Source of the DNA: Pseudomonadota bacterium
GTDB taxonomy: Bacteria; Desulfobacterota; Desulfobacteria; Desulfobacterales; JAHIVH01
DNA: 64,000 nt
Assembly (NCBI GenBank): GCA_018816735.1
Contig: JAHIVH010000073.1
Coordinates: 62,001-126,000 of the forward strand
Direction: 5' to 3'
Below are positions 35,889 through 45,882 of the stretch, piece by piece. Within the stretch, counting starts at the first letter, position 1; each line of letters opens with the position of its first letter. The notes under the pieces are model-generated. The model did no database searches. It was not told the origin of the DNA and worked only from the letters and a program-made list of their open reading frames with translations. The translations under genes and the position numbers were made by a program.

Positions 35889-37091
35889 ATGAAAGAATGG
35901 CTTGAGGGAAAAACGATTGTTCTGTGCGTCTGTGGCGGTATTGCCGCCTATAAAAGTGTCGAGGTCTTGAGGCTTTTACAGAAACAGGGTGCAACAGTAA
36001 GAGTAATCATGACCCAGGGGGTTCAGGAGTTTGTAGGGCCGCTGACGTTTCAGGCCTTATCCGGTCAGCCGGTTTTTACCTCCCTTTTTGAAAAGAACGA
36101 TTCCTCAACCATGCGGCATATTGACTGGGCCAGGGAAGCCGATGCCGTCATTGTGGCGCCTGCGACGGCAAATATTATTGGAAAACTGGCAAACGGTATC
36201 GCAGATGATGCCATGAGCACCTTTATGATGGCTGTCAGATCGCCGGTATTATTATGCCCCTCCATGAACACCCATATGTACGAAAACCGGGCGGTTCAGA
36301 GGAATATTGATATTCTTGAAGCAGACGGGTGTTATATCGTTGAACCGGGAACAGGTGAGCTGGCTTGCGGGGATAGGGGGGCAGGACGTTTTCCTGACCC
36401 CTGGATTATTGTGGACAGGCTTCTGGCGTTTTTAACGCCAAAAGATTTTACCGGAAAAAAAATTCTGGTCACAGCCGGGCCCACCCAGGAGCCTATAGAT
36501 CCTGTCCGGTTTATCAGCAACCCGTCATCCGGGAAAATGGGATTTTCCGTTGCCCGTATGGCTGAATACAGAGGGGCTGATGTGACGTTGATTTCTGGCC
36601 CGGTGAGTCTTCCTGATCCGTTGAATGTGGCGTGTCTTCGGACACGCACCACCCTTGAAATGGAAAAGGCGGTTTTTGATCATGTCAAGGATGTCGATGT
36701 GGTCATTAAATCCGCAGCCGTATCAGACTACAGGGTTGAAAAACCTTCGGCGCATAAAATCAAGAAAGATAAGGACAATATGATCCTGACCCTTGTGAAA
36801 AATACGGACATTCTGAAAGAACTGGGCAAAATCAAGAAAAAACAGATTCTTGTGGGATTTGCAGCTGAAACGGAAGATCTGGTTAAAAATGCTGAAAAGA
36901 AAATCAGAGAAAAAAATCTCGACATGATCGTGGCCAATATTGTGGGGCAAAAGACATCCGGTTTCGGGATCGATACGAATATTGTAAGGTTTCTCTATCA
37001 GGATGGCACAAACGAGGAACTCCCTTCCATGCTGAAAGAAGAGGTGGCCATGATGCTTCTTGATAGAATCAAACACCTGATGGCGCGTTAA
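35889..37091 (+). CDS. coaBC: bifunctional phosphopantothenoylcysteine decarboxylase / phosphopantothenate-cysteine ligase
   Basis: A 400-residue coenzyme A biosynthesis enzyme. The N-terminal CoaC flavoprotein domain (about 1-185) has VCGGIAAYKSVE, the catalytic His of HIDWAREADAVIVAPATAN and the substrate motif PSMNTHMY. The C-terminal CoaB domain (about 190-400) begins KILVTAGPTQEPIDPVRFISN and contains KSAAVSDYRVE. The length is normal. The gene follows the truncated pilin locus after 233 bp with no gene visible between. Confidence 0.97.
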   Translation: MKEWLEGKTIVLCVCGGIAAYKSVEVLRLLQKQGATVRVIMTQGVQEFVGPLTFQALSGQPVFTSLFEKNDSSTMRHIDWAREADAVIVAPATANIIGKLANGIADDAMSTFMMAVRSPVLLCPSMNTHMYENRAVQRNIDILEADGCYIVEPGTGELACGDRGAGRFPDPWIIVDRLLAFLTPKDFTGKKILVTAGPTQEPIDPVRFISNPSSGKMGFSVARMAEYRGADVTLISGPVSLPDPLNVACLRTRTTLEMEKAVFDHVKDVDVVIKSAAVSDYRVEKPSAHKIKKDKDNMILTLVKNTDILKELGKIKKKQILVGFAAETEDLVKNAEKKIREKNLDMIVANIVGQKTSGFGIDTNIVRFLYQDGTNEELPSMLKEEVAMMLLDRIKHLMAR

Positions 37092-37143
37092 GGCATTGGC
37101 CTCAGCTATATCTGTGCCGCCACATGATGGGAACTGAAAACAA

Positions 37144-37887
37144 ATGCCGGACCCGGAGAAAGCAGCAGATCAGACAATGGACAAAAACTTTTTTTATAGT
37201 TTGACCGGAGAGGACAGGTTGATTTCTGTTCTCGATGAAATAAAAACATCCCTTGCTTGCCTGGCAGAACTGGGTGTAAAGGGTGTCGACTGTTCCCGGG
37301 AGAGCCTGGACCGTCTGGAGAAGTGGGGCAAAGGCGGGAGCATTCAGATTGATTCGCTTGAATCCATATCTGATGATATCCGTGTGTGCAACAAATGCAG
37401 CCTGCATCGGAAACAGTCAAAAAAGCCCTTGGAAAAAGGGCCTGAAAACGCGGCACTCGTGTTTGTGGTTCACTGGCCGGATACGGAACCCGCCTTGCCG
37501 TTTTCAGGGCCATCCGGAGAACTTTTGCTAAAAATTATTCAGGCCATGCATATTCAGGCAGATGATATTTATATTCTGAACATCCTGAAATGCAGGCCGG
37601 ATGGGGATATATCCCCGTTTTCAGATGACACAAAAGCCTGTATGGCATTTCTAATGCGCCAACTGGTCGTTATCAAACCCAAAGTGATTTGTGCCATGGG
37701 GCCTTTTGCGGCCCATGCGTTGTTGAATACTGACAGGCCACTCGATAGCTTGCGAGGACGTTTCCATGAGTATCATGGCATAAGCGTCATGCCCACCCAT
37801 CATCCCGATATGTTGATGGTCAATCCTGAAAAAAAGCGCGATGTCTGGGATGATGTGAAGAAAATAATGGAACGGATTGGTCTTTAA
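37144..37887 (+). CDS. family-4-like uracil-DNA glycosylase homologue with altered motif A
   Basis: A 247-residue member of the UDG superfamily. The four Fe-S cysteines expected in family 4 are present: C82, C85, C150 and C166. Downstream signatures also match (ILKCRP, PKVICAMGPFAAHALL, LRGRFHEY). However, the segment that should be the catalytic GEAPG motif reads FVVHWPDTEPALPFSGPSG (108-125), and the late motif is HHPDML instead of HPAYLL. The N-terminal 75 residues are extra. It may bind DNA without ordinary uracil excision, or act on something else. Confidence 0.78.
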   Translation: MPDPEKAADQTMDKNFFYSLTGEDRLISVLDEIKTSLACLAELGVKGVDCSRESLDRLEKWGKGGSIQIDSLESISDDIRVCNKCSLHRKQSKKPLEKGPENAALVFVVHWPDTEPALPFSGPSGELLLKIIQAMHIQADDIYILNILKCRPDGDISPFSDDTKACMAFLMRQLVVIKPKVICAMGPFAAHALLNTDRPLDSLRGRFHEYHGISVMPTHHPDMLMVNPEKKRDVWDDVKKIMERIGL

Positions 37888-37945
37888 TTAATTTGTATTG
37901 ACTTTCAGTGCCCATTTGATTTTATTGATCGGACAGTGTTGGAGC

Positions 37946-37977
37946 AAACGGAGGCAAATTCGCCTCCGTTTTATGTT
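37946..37977 (+). terminator. terminator after the UDG-like gene
   Basis: A 10-bp stem, AAACGGAGGC / GCCTCCGTTT, with a 6-nt loop followed by TTATGTTTTATT. It lies about 58 bp past the stop codon and separates the coaBC unit from the nucleotidase-xerC-hslVU unit. Confidence 0.8.
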
Positions 37978-38012
37978 TTATTCATCCATGAACTCAGGAA
38001 AAAGGGATAACA

Positions 38013-38591
38013 TTGAATAGAATCGATCCTGAAAAACTGGCATTTGATATTGATGGTGTGATTGCAGATACCATATCGCTTTTTCTTGCGATTGCCCGTG
38101 ACGAATATCATATCAATTCGGTAAAATATCAGGATATTTCGTCTTACTCCATTGAATCTCTGGATGGCATTGACCCGGATATTGTTTTTGAAATTTTTAC
38201 GAGGATCGTTGACGGTGAATTCTCGCACTCCCTGGAACCTGTTTGTGGCGCACCAAAGTTGCTCTCAAGGCTCCATCAACATACGGGCAGACTTCTTCTC
38301 GTAACCGCAAGGCCCAGAAAAAAAGCCATTTACGCCTGGATAGAGAAGGAAATACCTGTCCCTGTTGAATCCATAGAAATCATCGCCACAGGTTCCTTTG
38401 AAGGCAAGGTGGAGGTGTTAAATGCATATGGCATTACCCACTTTGTTGAAGACAGGCTTGAAACAGGATTTATTTTAAATGATGCCGGGATAACCCCGAT
38501 AATTTTCAATCAGCCATGGAACCAGAAAGAACATCCTTTTATAACGGTCAACGGCTGGGAAGAACTTGAGAATATTATATATTTCCCATGA
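38013..38591 (+). CDS. HAD-family 5'-nucleotidase-like phosphatase
   Basis: A 192-residue HAD protein. The nucleophile motif FDIDGVIADT gives D12 and D14. Motif II is VTARPRK and the last acidic motif is HFVEDRLETG. The arrangement resembles NT5C-type 5'(3')-deoxyribonucleotidases or the YqfW/YorS-like group. It begins with TTG behind AAAGGG and overlaps xerC by 4 bp. The substrate is not certain. Confidence 0.8.
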   Translation: MNRIDPEKLAFDIDGVIADTISLFLAIARDEYHINSVKYQDISSYSIESLDGIDPDIVFEIFTRIVDGEFSHSLEPVCGAPKLLSRLHQHTGRLLLVTARPRKKAIYAWIEKEIPVPVESIEIIATGSFEGKVEVLNAYGITHFVEDRLETGFILNDAGITPIIFNQPWNQKEHPFITVNGWEELENIIYFP

Positions 38592-39574
38592 CAACATCAT
38601 CACACCATCAATGGATTGATTATTTTATCGAAGCGCTTTCATCTGAGAAAGGGTATTCGATCCATACGTTGAGAGCCTATCGTCAGAATCTGCTGGAGTT
38701 TTTTCTGTACGTTACCGGGAAAATGGTCAACGCAGAAGCAAAAAAAGGTGTTGCCCCCTCGATTTTCCCCGGAGACATTGACGCCTTGATGATCAGGGAT
38801 TATCTTGGGTACTTATTTAAAAAAAAGAACAAAAAGTCGTCGATTTCAAGAAAACTGTCAGCCCTTCGTTCTTTTTTTAAATATCTGGTAAAGCATGGTG
38901 TGATCAAGGATAGCCCGGCGGATTTGATCAGCACACCCAAGCAGGAAAAACCGGTGCCCCGATTTCTGCCGGTTGATGATATGTTCAGGCTGATTGAGGC
39001 GGTTCCTGTAAACTCGCTTTTGGGGATCAGGAATCTGGCGATTCTGGAGACACTTTATTCAACAGGAATTCGTGTTTCGGAACTGGCCGGTCTGGATCAA
39101 AAGGATGTTGACGTTAACGAAGGATTAATCCGGGTCAGGGGAAAAGGAAACAAGGAAAGGATTGTCCCTGTGGGAAAAAAAGCGGTTAAGGCGATTCAAC
39201 TGTATCGGGAAACACTTTCTGTCCAAGGGGTTTTTTGTAAAAGTAATCGCTCTGAGATGACGGGAAAGGTTGGTTTGCACACGCCTACAGATGGCAAAAC
39301 CCCGCTTTTTTTAAATAAAAACCGGGGGCGTTTATCCACACGGTCTATTGAAAGAATGTTGGACGGTGTTGCCATTAAAAGCGGCCTTCCCGTTCCGGTG
39401 TCACCTCATGTATTTCGTCATACATTTGCCACTCATCTTCTGGATGCGGGCGCGGATTTAAGGATCGTTCAGGCGCTTTTGGGTCATGAAAGTCTTTCAA
39501 CAACCCAGAAATATACCCATGTGACAATGGACAGATTAATGGAAACCTATGATAAATCACATCCCAGAAGGTAA
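38588..39574 (+). CDS. xerC: tyrosine recombinase XerC
   Basis: A 328-residue site-specific recombinase that resolves chromosome dimers at dif with XerD. The N-terminal SAM-like domain (about 5-110) is followed by the catalytic domain: R in STGIRVSELAGL, then HVFRHTFATHLLDAGADLR and LGHESLSTTQKYTHV with the nucleophile tyrosine. An insertion of about 30 residues (205-240) makes it longer than typical XerC. Its position directly before hslV is a known conserved arrangement and supports XerC rather than a mobile integrase. Confidence 0.92.
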   Translation: MTTSSHHQWIDYFIEALSSEKGYSIHTLRAYRQNLLEFFLYVTGKMVNAEAKKGVAPSIFPGDIDALMIRDYLGYLFKKKNKKSSISRKLSALRSFFKYLVKHGVIKDSPADLISTPKQEKPVPRFLPVDDMFRLIEAVPVNSLLGIRNLAILETLYSTGIRVSELAGLDQKDVDVNEGLIRVRGKGNKERIVPVGKKAVKAIQLYRETLSVQGVFCKSNRSEMTGKVGLHTPTDGKTPLFLNKNRGRLSTRSIERMLDGVAIKSGLPVPVSPHVFRHTFATHLLDAGADLRIVQALLGHESLSTTQKYTHVTMDRLMETYDKSHPRR

Positions 39575-39581
39575 TTAAAAA

Positions 39582-40112
39582 ATGGAATTTCATGGTACAA
39601 CCATATTGGCCGTAAGGCATAAAGGAAAAGTCGTGGTTGCAGGTGATGGCCAGGTGACCCTGGGAAATACCATCACCAAGCATCAGGCCAAAAAGGTCAG
39701 AAAAATTTATAATGATAAAATCATTGTGGGGTTTGCGGGTGCCACGGCAGATGCACTTCACTTATCGGAAAGGCTAGAGGAAAAACTTGAAAGATATAAC
39801 GGCAACCTGACCCGCGCGGCTGTCGAGCTGGCCAGGGACTGGCGAACCGATAAATACTTGAGACGTCTTGAGGCCATGATGATTGCCGCAGATGTCCAGA
39901 GCACCTATCTTTTATCTGGCAATGGCGATGTCATCGAGCCAGACCAGGGATTTGTAAGCATTGGTTCCGGTTCTGTTGCTGCCCAGGCTGCGGCTGCGGC
40001 GCTTGTAAAGCACACGGCACTTGACGCCAGGGGCATTGTGGACGAAGCCATGAAAATCGCGGCCTCGTTATGTATTTATACCAATAACGTGATAACGGTA
40101 GAAGAACTGTAA
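39582..40112 (+). CDS. hslV: ATP-dependent protease peptidase subunit HslV
   Basis: A 176-residue threonine protease. The mature N-terminal nucleophile is the first T of [10 protein letters not shown], after a short propeptide [17 protein letters not shown] and [15 protein letters not shown] are family signatures. It forms the double hexamer proteolytic core with HslU. It lies 7 bp after xerC and 23 bp before hslU. Confidence 0.97.
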   Translation: MEFHGTTILAVRHKGKVVVAGDGQVTLGNTITKHQAKKVRKIYNDKIIVGFAGATADALHLSERLEEKLERYNGNLTRAAVELARDWRTDKYLRRLEAMMIAADVQSTYLLSGNGDVIEPDQGFVSIGSGSVAAQAAAAALVKHTALDARGIVDEAMKIAASLCIYTNNVITVEEL

Positions 40113-40135
40113 ATATCTGCAGGTAAGGCAAACGC

Positions 40136-41509
40136 ATGAGTGATTTAAAACCATCAGAAATTGTAGTTGAGCTGGATAAATATATTATCGGCCAGAATAA
40201 TGCAAAGCGGTCTGTTGCCATTGCATTGAGAAACCGGTGGAGAAGAAAGCAGGTGGATCAGGATCTGAGAGATGAAATCGCACCCAAGAATATTATCCTG
40301 ATTGGCCCCACAGGTGTGGGGAAAACAGAAATCGCCAGACGGCTTTCCAATCTGACGGATTCACCATTTTATAAAGTTGAAGCATCGAAATTTACAGAAG
40401 TCGGCTATGTGGGAAGAGATGTGGAATCCATGGTCCGCGATCTTGTAGAGCTGACGGTGAACAAGGTGAAATCGGACGAGCAGGAAGCGGTGAAGGAAAC
40501 GGCCCGGCAGGTTGCTGAGGAAAAAATACTGGATCTCCTTTTGCCGAAATCCGGATCCGAGAAGGATCGTGCAGGAAATGGCACTGCCGAGACCGGTATT
40601 GAAATCGTATCGCCCCATCCGGCAGAATCCCCATCCACCCGTGAAAAATTAAGGAATATGTTAAGAAACGGGAAACTGGACACCCGATACGTGGATCTCG
40701 ATGTTGCAGAAAAGGCGATTCCCACCCTTGAAATTTTTTCAAACGTGGGCATGGAGGAAATGGGCATTAATTTCAAGGATATGCTGGGTGGTCTGATCCC
40801 CAAAACCACCAAAAGACGGAAGGTGAAAGTGAAAGAGGCGATTGACATCATCGCCCAGGAAGAAGCCCAGCGTCTGGTGGATATGGACAAGGTTGTGAGT
40901 ATTGCCATTGAGAAGGTCGAACAGGATGGTATTATTTTTCTGGATGAAATTGATAAAATCACAAGCAAAGGCGGGGGGCATGGACCGGAAGTATCCCGGG
41001 AAGGGGTTCAGAGGGATCTGCTGCCCATTGTGGAAGGAAGCACGGTATCGACCAAGTTTGGTACGGTAAGGACCGATCATATCCTGTTTATCGCATCCGG
41101 TGCCTTTCATGTCTGCAAGCCGTCTGACCTGATTCCTGAACTTCAGGGGAGGTTTCCCATTCGCGTGGAACTCGATTCCCTGGGGCAGAAGGAATTTGAA
41201 AGAATTCTTGTTGAACCGAAAAATGCCCTTGTTCTTCAATACATCGCCATGCTGAGAACGGAAGGTATCGATCTGGTATTTGAAGATGATGCGATTTCGA
41301 AAATTGCACGTATCGCCGAAGATGTGAACTCAAAGACAGAAAACATCGGTGCGAGACGACTGCATACGCTCATGGAAAGGCTGCTGGAAGATATCTTGTT
41401 TGATGCACCGGATTTAAAAGACAAACGAATTGTGATTGATGCCGGATTTGTAAATGATAAACTGGCAAGCATTTTGAAAGATGACGATTTAAGCAGGTAC
41501 ATTCTGTAG
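40136..41509 (+). CDS. hslU: ATP-dependent protease ATPase subunit HslU
   Basis: A 457-residue AAA+ unfoldase. The N-terminal [21 protein letters not shown] and Walker [10 protein letters not shown] (near residue 60) lead into the intermediate I domain (about 110-240). Walker B is [10 protein letters not shown], and sensor/C-terminal motifs ([15 protein letters not shown]) follow. It feeds unfolded proteins to HslV. Confidence 0.97.
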   Translation: MSDLKPSEIVVELDKYIIGQNNAKRSVAIALRNRWRRKQVDQDLRDEIAPKNIILIGPTGVGKTEIARRLSNLTDSPFYKVEASKFTEVGYVGRDVESMVRDLVELTVNKVKSDEQEAVKETARQVAEEKILDLLLPKSGSEKDRAGNGTAETGIEIVSPHPAESPSTREKLRNMLRNGKLDTRYVDLDVAEKAIPTLEIFSNVGMEEMGINFKDMLGGLIPKTTKRRKVKVKEAIDIIAQEEAQRLVDMDKVVSIAIEKVEQDGIIFLDEIDKITSKGGGHGPEVSREGVQRDLLPIVEGSTVSTKFGTVRTDHILFIASGAFHVCKPSDLIPELQGRFPIRVELDSLGQKEFERILVEPKNALVLQYIAMLRTEGIDLVFEDDAISKIARIAEDVNSKTENIGARRLHTLMERLLEDILFDAPDLKDKRIVIDAGFVNDKLASILKDDDLSRYIL

Positions 41510-41590
41510 ATTGGTTGTAGAAAGAGATATCCGGACGGGTTTGATATCCGCCCGGAACGTAATTTAAAAAGATAATTTCAGGTGGGCACT

Positions 41591-42466
41591 ATGAAACCCA
41601 ATGTTGCAGATATCCTGGTAGAAGCGCTTCCTTATATCAGGAGCTTTTCAGGGAAAACGATTGTCATCAAGTATGGCGGCCATGCCATGGTGGATGAACA
41701 GCTTAAAAAGGATTTTGCCAAGGATATCACCCTTTTGAAATTTGTGGGGTTGAACCCGGTCGTGGTGCATGGCGGGGGGCCTCAGATAAACTCCGTTCTC
41801 GACAGGATGGGGATAAGGCCCCAATTTGTGCGGGGCATGCGCCTGACAGATGAGCCGACCATGGATGTGGTTGAAATGGTTCTGGGTGGCAAGGTGAACA
41901 AATCAATCGTTTCCCAGATCAATCAGCAGGGGGGGAAAGCGGTCGGGCTTACCGGAAAGGACGGCGGTCTTATCCAGGCCCGTAAATTAAAAATCTATCA
42001 TCAGGCGGAAGAAAACAAACCCCCTGAAATCATAGATCCCGGACTTGTGGGAGAAGTGACCCATATTAATCCGGGGATAATAAATACATTGGCCGAACAT
42101 GGGTTTATTCCGATCATCGCACCTGTCGGGTATGGTGAATTGGGAGAAACCTTTAACATCAATGCAGACCTGGTGGCATCCAAAGTGGCCATTTCCCTGG
42201 GTGCGGAACGTCTTATTCTTCTGACGGATGTCGATGGGGTATTGTCATCTGCCGGCGAACTGATCTCTTCCATTTCCGTGGGATCGATTCCATCCATGAT
42301 CGAGAAAAAAGTCATCACAGGCGGCATGATTCCCAAAATTGAATGTGGCCGGGAAGCCATCGATTCCGGTGTAAAGAAAGCCCATATCATAAACGGTACA
42401 AAACGACATGCCCTGATTCTGGAGTTGTTGACAGATGAGGGGGTGGGGACGGAAATTATCGCATGA
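41591..42466 (+). CDS. argB: acetylglutamate kinase
   Basis: A 291-residue amino-acid kinase, second step of arginine synthesis. It has TIVIKYGGHAM for ATP, VVVHGGGPQI for substrate, and the C-terminal VITGGMIPKIECG and AHIINGTKRHALILE. The ATG has AGGTGG at good spacing; a GTG 9 bp upstream overlaps that site. It is the first of the argB-argD-argF-argG-argH run and overlaps argD by ATGA. argC and argJ are not in the window. Confidence 0.96.
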   Translation: MKPNVADILVEALPYIRSFSGKTIVIKYGGHAMVDEQLKKDFAKDITLLKFVGLNPVVVHGGGPQINSVLDRMGIRPQFVRGMRLTDEPTMDVVEMVLGGKVNKSIVSQINQQGGKAVGLTGKDGGLIQARKLKIYHQAEENKPPEIIDPGLVGEVTHINPGIINTLAEHGFIPIIAPVGYGELGETFNINADLVASKVAISLGAERLILLTDVDGVLSSAGELISSISVGSIPSMIEKKVITGGMIPKIECGREAIDSGVKKAHIINGTKRHALILELLTDEGVGTEIIA

Positions 42467-43656
42467 GTAAAAATATAATCAAACAATCCGATCAGGTCAT
42501 TGCAAAGACCTATGCCCGCTTTCCGATTGTTTTTGAAAAAGGGAGCGGCTGTACACTCTGGGATAGCAACGGCAAAGCTTATCTCGATTTTGTGGCAGGT
42601 ATTGCGGTATGTAATCTGGGACACGCCCATCCGGGTGTGGCAAAAGCCATTTCAGAGCAGGCCGAAAAACTGGTCCATGTGTCAAACCTTTATTATACGA
42701 TTCCCCAGACAGAACTCGCGACGCTTCTTACAGAGAAAAGTTTTGCGGACAGGGTGTTTTTTGCAAACAGCGGTGCAGAGGCAAATGAGGCCTCCATCAA
42801 GCTTGCCAGAAAATATTACTCGGACAAAGGAGAAAAAGGCAGGCACCGGATCATTACCATGGAAAAATCGTTTCATGGACGAACCATGGCAACCCTTACA
42901 GCCACAGGCCAGGACAAGATCAAACAGGGATTCTCGCCAGTACTCGAAGGGTTTGATTATGTGCCGTTTAATGATATCGAAGCACTTAAGTCGCGTCTGG
43001 ATCCTTCTGTCACCTGTGCGGTGATGCTGGAACCTGTTCAGGGCGAAGGGGGTATCCGTGTGCCGGCGCCGGATTATTTAAAACAGGTGAGAAAACTCTG
43101 TGATGATACGGGAACGCTTTTGATTTTTGATGAAATCCAGACCGGTCTGGGTAGAACCGGAAAGTTGTTTGCCTATGAGCATTTTGGCATCGCGCCGGAT
43201 ATCATGACGCTTGCCAAAGCACTGGGAAATGGTCTGCCCATCGGTGCCATGCTTGCAAAGGACCATGTGATGGAAGCATTTGGGCCGGGCTCTCATGCAT
43301 CCACTTTTGGCGGAACGCCTCTGGTTTGTGCGGCAGCCCTTGAAGTTGTAAAAATTTTATCCCAAGGCAGGGTCATCGAAAACGGAAGGAAAGCGGGTGC
43401 GTATTTTAAAGAACAGCTTATGTCATTAAAAGAAAAATATAATGTGATAGAAGATGTCAGAGGAATAGGTCTTCTTCTTGGATTGAAATTAAAAATAAAA
43501 GGCGTTGATATTGTAAAGTCATGCTATGAAAAAGGGTTTATCATTAATTGTATTCAGGATAAGATACTTCGGTTTATTCCGCCTTTGGTGATTGCAACAG
43601 AAGAAATTGACCGGCTTGTTGAATGTCTCGATGATATATTGGGAAAGCTGGAATAA
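42463..43656 (+). CDS. argD: acetylornithine aminotransferase
   Basis: A 397-residue class III PLP aminotransferase. It has FANSGAEANEASIKLARKY, SFHGRTMATLTATGQ and LIFDEIQTGLGRTGKLF. The PLP lysine lies in MTLAKALGNGLPIGAM and STFGGTPLVCAAAL follows. It makes N-acetylornithine, and in many bacteria also serves lysine synthesis. It overlaps argB by 4 bp. Confidence 0.96.
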   Translation: MSKNIIKQSDQVIAKTYARFPIVFEKGSGCTLWDSNGKAYLDFVAGIAVCNLGHAHPGVAKAISEQAEKLVHVSNLYYTIPQTELATLLTEKSFADRVFFANSGAEANEASIKLARKYYSDKGEKGRHRIITMEKSFHGRTMATLTATGQDKIKQGFSPVLEGFDYVPFNDIEALKSRLDPSVTCAVMLEPVQGEGGIRVPAPDYLKQVRKLCDDTGTLLIFDEIQTGLGRTGKLFAYEHFGIAPDIMTLAKALGNGLPIGAMLAKDHVMEAFGPGSHASTFGGTPLVCAAALEVVKILSQGRVIENGRKAGAYFKEQLMSLKEKYNVIEDVRGIGLLLGLKLKIKGVDIVKSCYEKGFIINCIQDKILRFIPPLVIATEEIDRLVECLDDILGKLE

Positions 43657-43712
43657 AAATAATTTGATGCCAGCAGGAATAGTTGGCTGATATTGGAACA
43701 GAGAGGGAAAAA

Positions 43713-44645
43713 GTGAAAAAAGATATCAAAACCCTGCTTGATCTGGAACGGGAAGATTTTGAAGTGCTGTTTGTCAGGGCGCTTGATCTCAAGCAACGGT
43801 ATAAAAGAGGGATACTCGATCGTTCACTGACCGGGAGAACTTTGGGAATGATTTTTGAAAAAGCATCCACAAGAACCCGTGTGTCTTTTGAGGCTGCCAT
43901 TATCCAATTGGGCGGAACGCCTGTTTTTATGAGCACGAGTGACCTTCAGATCGCAAGGAACGAGCCGATTAAAGATACGGCCCGTGTATTGTCACGATTT
44001 TTGGACTGCATTGCCATCAGAACCTATTCCCAGGATCATGTGGAGGAGTTTGCCAGATATTCTTCCATTCCGATTATCAACGCCCTTACGGATCTGTATC
44101 ATCCCTGTCAGATATTAAGTGATCTTCTGACCATCATTGAGTTTCACGGTGGCTATAAGGAAAAGAAAATTGTCTGGGTGGGCGATGGCAACAATGTCGC
44201 CAATTCGTGGATCAATGCAGCCTCCATTCTGGGGTTGAATCTTTTTCTGGCCTGTCCTGAAAGTTACTCGCCAAACCCGGATGTGATCAAAAACGCAAAA
44301 GCGACAGGCGTGGGGACGATTACCCTGATGACGGATCCAATAGCTGCCGTAAAAGATGCAGATATTATCTATACAGATGTATGGGCAAGCATGGGCCAGG
44401 AGGATGAGGTGGCTTTGCGGAAAAAAATTCTTGGGCCCTACCAGGTCAATCAGAAACTTTTAAAAGAAGCGTCAAAGGATGCCATTGTCATGCATTGCCT
44501 TCCCGCGCATAAAGGGGAAGAGATTACGGAGGAAGTGCTTGAAGGCCCTCAGTCCGTGGTATGGGATCAATCCGAGAACAAGCTGCACATGCATAAGGCG
44601 ATCCTTGAAACATTGATACTCAAGAAGAATATAAAAGGAGAATGA
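43713..44645 (+). CDS. argF: ornithine carbamoyltransferase
   Basis: A 310-residue OTCase that converts ornithine to citrulline. The carbamoyl-phosphate motif [23 protein letters not shown] and the ornithine-loop [11 protein letters not shown] are intact. A GTG start is chosen because GAGAGGG lies just upstream and the reading [10 protein letters not shown] matches the family N-terminus; a TTG 30 bp earlier lacks this support. Confidence 0.96.
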   Translation: MKKDIKTLLDLEREDFEVLFVRALDLKQRYKRGILDRSLTGRTLGMIFEKASTRTRVSFEAAIIQLGGTPVFMSTSDLQIARNEPIKDTARVLSRFLDCIAIRTYSQDHVEEFARYSSIPIINALTDLYHPCQILSDLLTIIEFHGGYKEKKIVWVGDGNNVANSWINAASILGLNLFLACPESYSPNPDVIKNAKATGVGTITLMTDPIAAVKDADIIYTDVWASMGQEDEVALRKKILGPYQVNQKLLKEASKDAIVMHCLPAHKGEEITEEVLEGPQSVVWDQSENKLHMHKAILETLILKKNIKGE

Positions 44646-44647
44646 GG

Positions 44648-45847
44648 TTGAAAAATATCAATAAAGTTGTGCTTGCCTATTCCGGAGGGCTTGATACATC
44701 CGTTATTCTGAAATGGCTGATCGAAACCTATCAGTGCGAGGTCATCACGTTTTCAGCCGATCTGGGGCAGGAGGAAGAATTGGACGGACTGGATGAAAAA
44801 GCCAGAAAGACCGGTGCGTCCAAAGCCTATATCGATGATTTAAGGGAAGAGTTTGTAAAAAATTTTGTGTTTCCGGCTTTTCGTGCCAATGCCATTTATG
44901 AGGGGCAGTATCTTCTGGGAACCTCTATTGCAAGGCCTTTGATCGCAAAACGCCAGATGGAAATCGCCAAAATCGAAGGTGCAGATGCGGTGAGCCACGG
45001 GGCCACAGGAAAGGGCAATGACCAGGTTCGTTTTGAACTGTCTTATCTGGCCATTGATCCGGGCATCAAAATAATCGCACCCTGGCGGGAGTGGGATTTG
45101 AATTCCCGGACAGCACTCATGGCATTTGCCAAAAAACACGGCATTCCCGTACCGCAAACCCCTTCCAAACCCTACAGCACCGATCGAAATCTTCTCCACA
45201 TCAGTTACGAAGGGGGCGTTCTTGAAGATCCCTGGAAAGAAGCCACAGAAGACATGTATACCATGTCTGTTCCTCCTGAAAAGGCGCCGGATAAACCGGA
45301 GATCATCGAAATCGCATTTCGTGAGGGAAATCCCGTAGCCATCGATGGAAAAACCATGTCACCTGCAGTCTTGCTAAAAGAATTGAACACCCTGGGTGGC
45401 AGGAATGGCATAGGGCGGATTGACCTTGTTGAAAACCGATATGTGGGAATGAAATCGAGAGGCGTCTATGAAACACCGGGGGGCACGGTTTTAAGGCTGG
45501 CCCACCTTGCCATGGAATCGATCACGCTTGATCGGGAAGTGGCCCATTTAAGGGATTCACTGATCCCAAGATATGCGGAAATGATTTATAACGGTTACTG
45601 GTTTTCTCCTGAAATGGAACTGCTTCAGAACATGGTCGACATGACCCAGAAACATGTGACCGGTGTGGTCCGAATGAAATTATACAAGGGGAATTGTTAT
45701 GTTCTGGGACGAAAATCCGAAAAATCCCTTTATGATGAGGCTTTTGCCACATTTGAAGGGGATAAGGTCTATTCCCAGAAAGATGCGGAAGGGTTTATCC
45801 GTCTGAATTCCCTCAGGCTGAGAATCCGGAAATTGGCGGAAAAGTGA
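44648..45847 (+). CDS. argG: argininosuccinate synthase
   Basis: A 399-residue ATP-dependent ligase joining citrulline and aspartate. The PP-loop motif AYSGGLDTS is at the N-terminus; [13 protein letters not shown] and APWREWDL are typical. Two starts are possible: ATG at 44642 overlaps the argF stop but sits too close to GGAG, while TTG at 44648 has a 7-nt spacing. I use the TTG; coupling could also permit the ATG. Confidence 0.96.
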   Translation: MKNINKVVLAYSGGLDTSVILKWLIETYQCEVITFSADLGQEEELDGLDEKARKTGASKAYIDDLREEFVKNFVFPAFRANAIYEGQYLLGTSIARPLIAKRQMEIAKIEGADAVSHGATGKGNDQVRFELSYLAIDPGIKIIAPWREWDLNSRTALMAFAKKHGIPVPQTPSKPYSTDRNLLHISYEGGVLEDPWKEATEDMYTMSVPPEKAPDKPEIIEIAFREGNPVAIDGKTMSPAVLLKELNTLGGRNGIGRIDLVENRYVGMKSRGVYETPGGTVLRLAHLAMESITLDREVAHLRDSLIPRYAEMIYNGYWFSPEMELLQNMVDMTQKHVTGVVRMKLYKGNCYVLGRKSEKSLYDEAFATFEGDKVYSQKDAEGFIRLNSLRLRIRKLAEK

Positions 45848-45882
45848 TTGGATGATCCTGTTAAAATTCATGGAAAGTGAAA

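Noticed and set aside
38588..39574. Tyrosine recombinase as the integrase of a genomic island
   Set aside because: It sits directly before hslVU, the conserved chromosomal xerC position, with no attachment-site repeats or phage genes nearby.
40405..40968. A 187-codon open frame on the minus strand
   Set aside because: It lies entirely antisense to the I-domain region of hslU, a conserved gene, and its translation is low-complexity Ser/Ile/Phe text with no family resemblance.
41510..41590. GC-rich partial inverted repeat between hslU and argB as a terminator
   Set aside because: The stem has mismatches and no T-run follows. It might be an arg-operator region, but I cannot support that.
42001..42630. 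A 209-codon open frame on the minus strand
   Set aside because: It spans the argB-argD junction antisense to well-conserved coding sequence and has no supporting ribosome site or motif.
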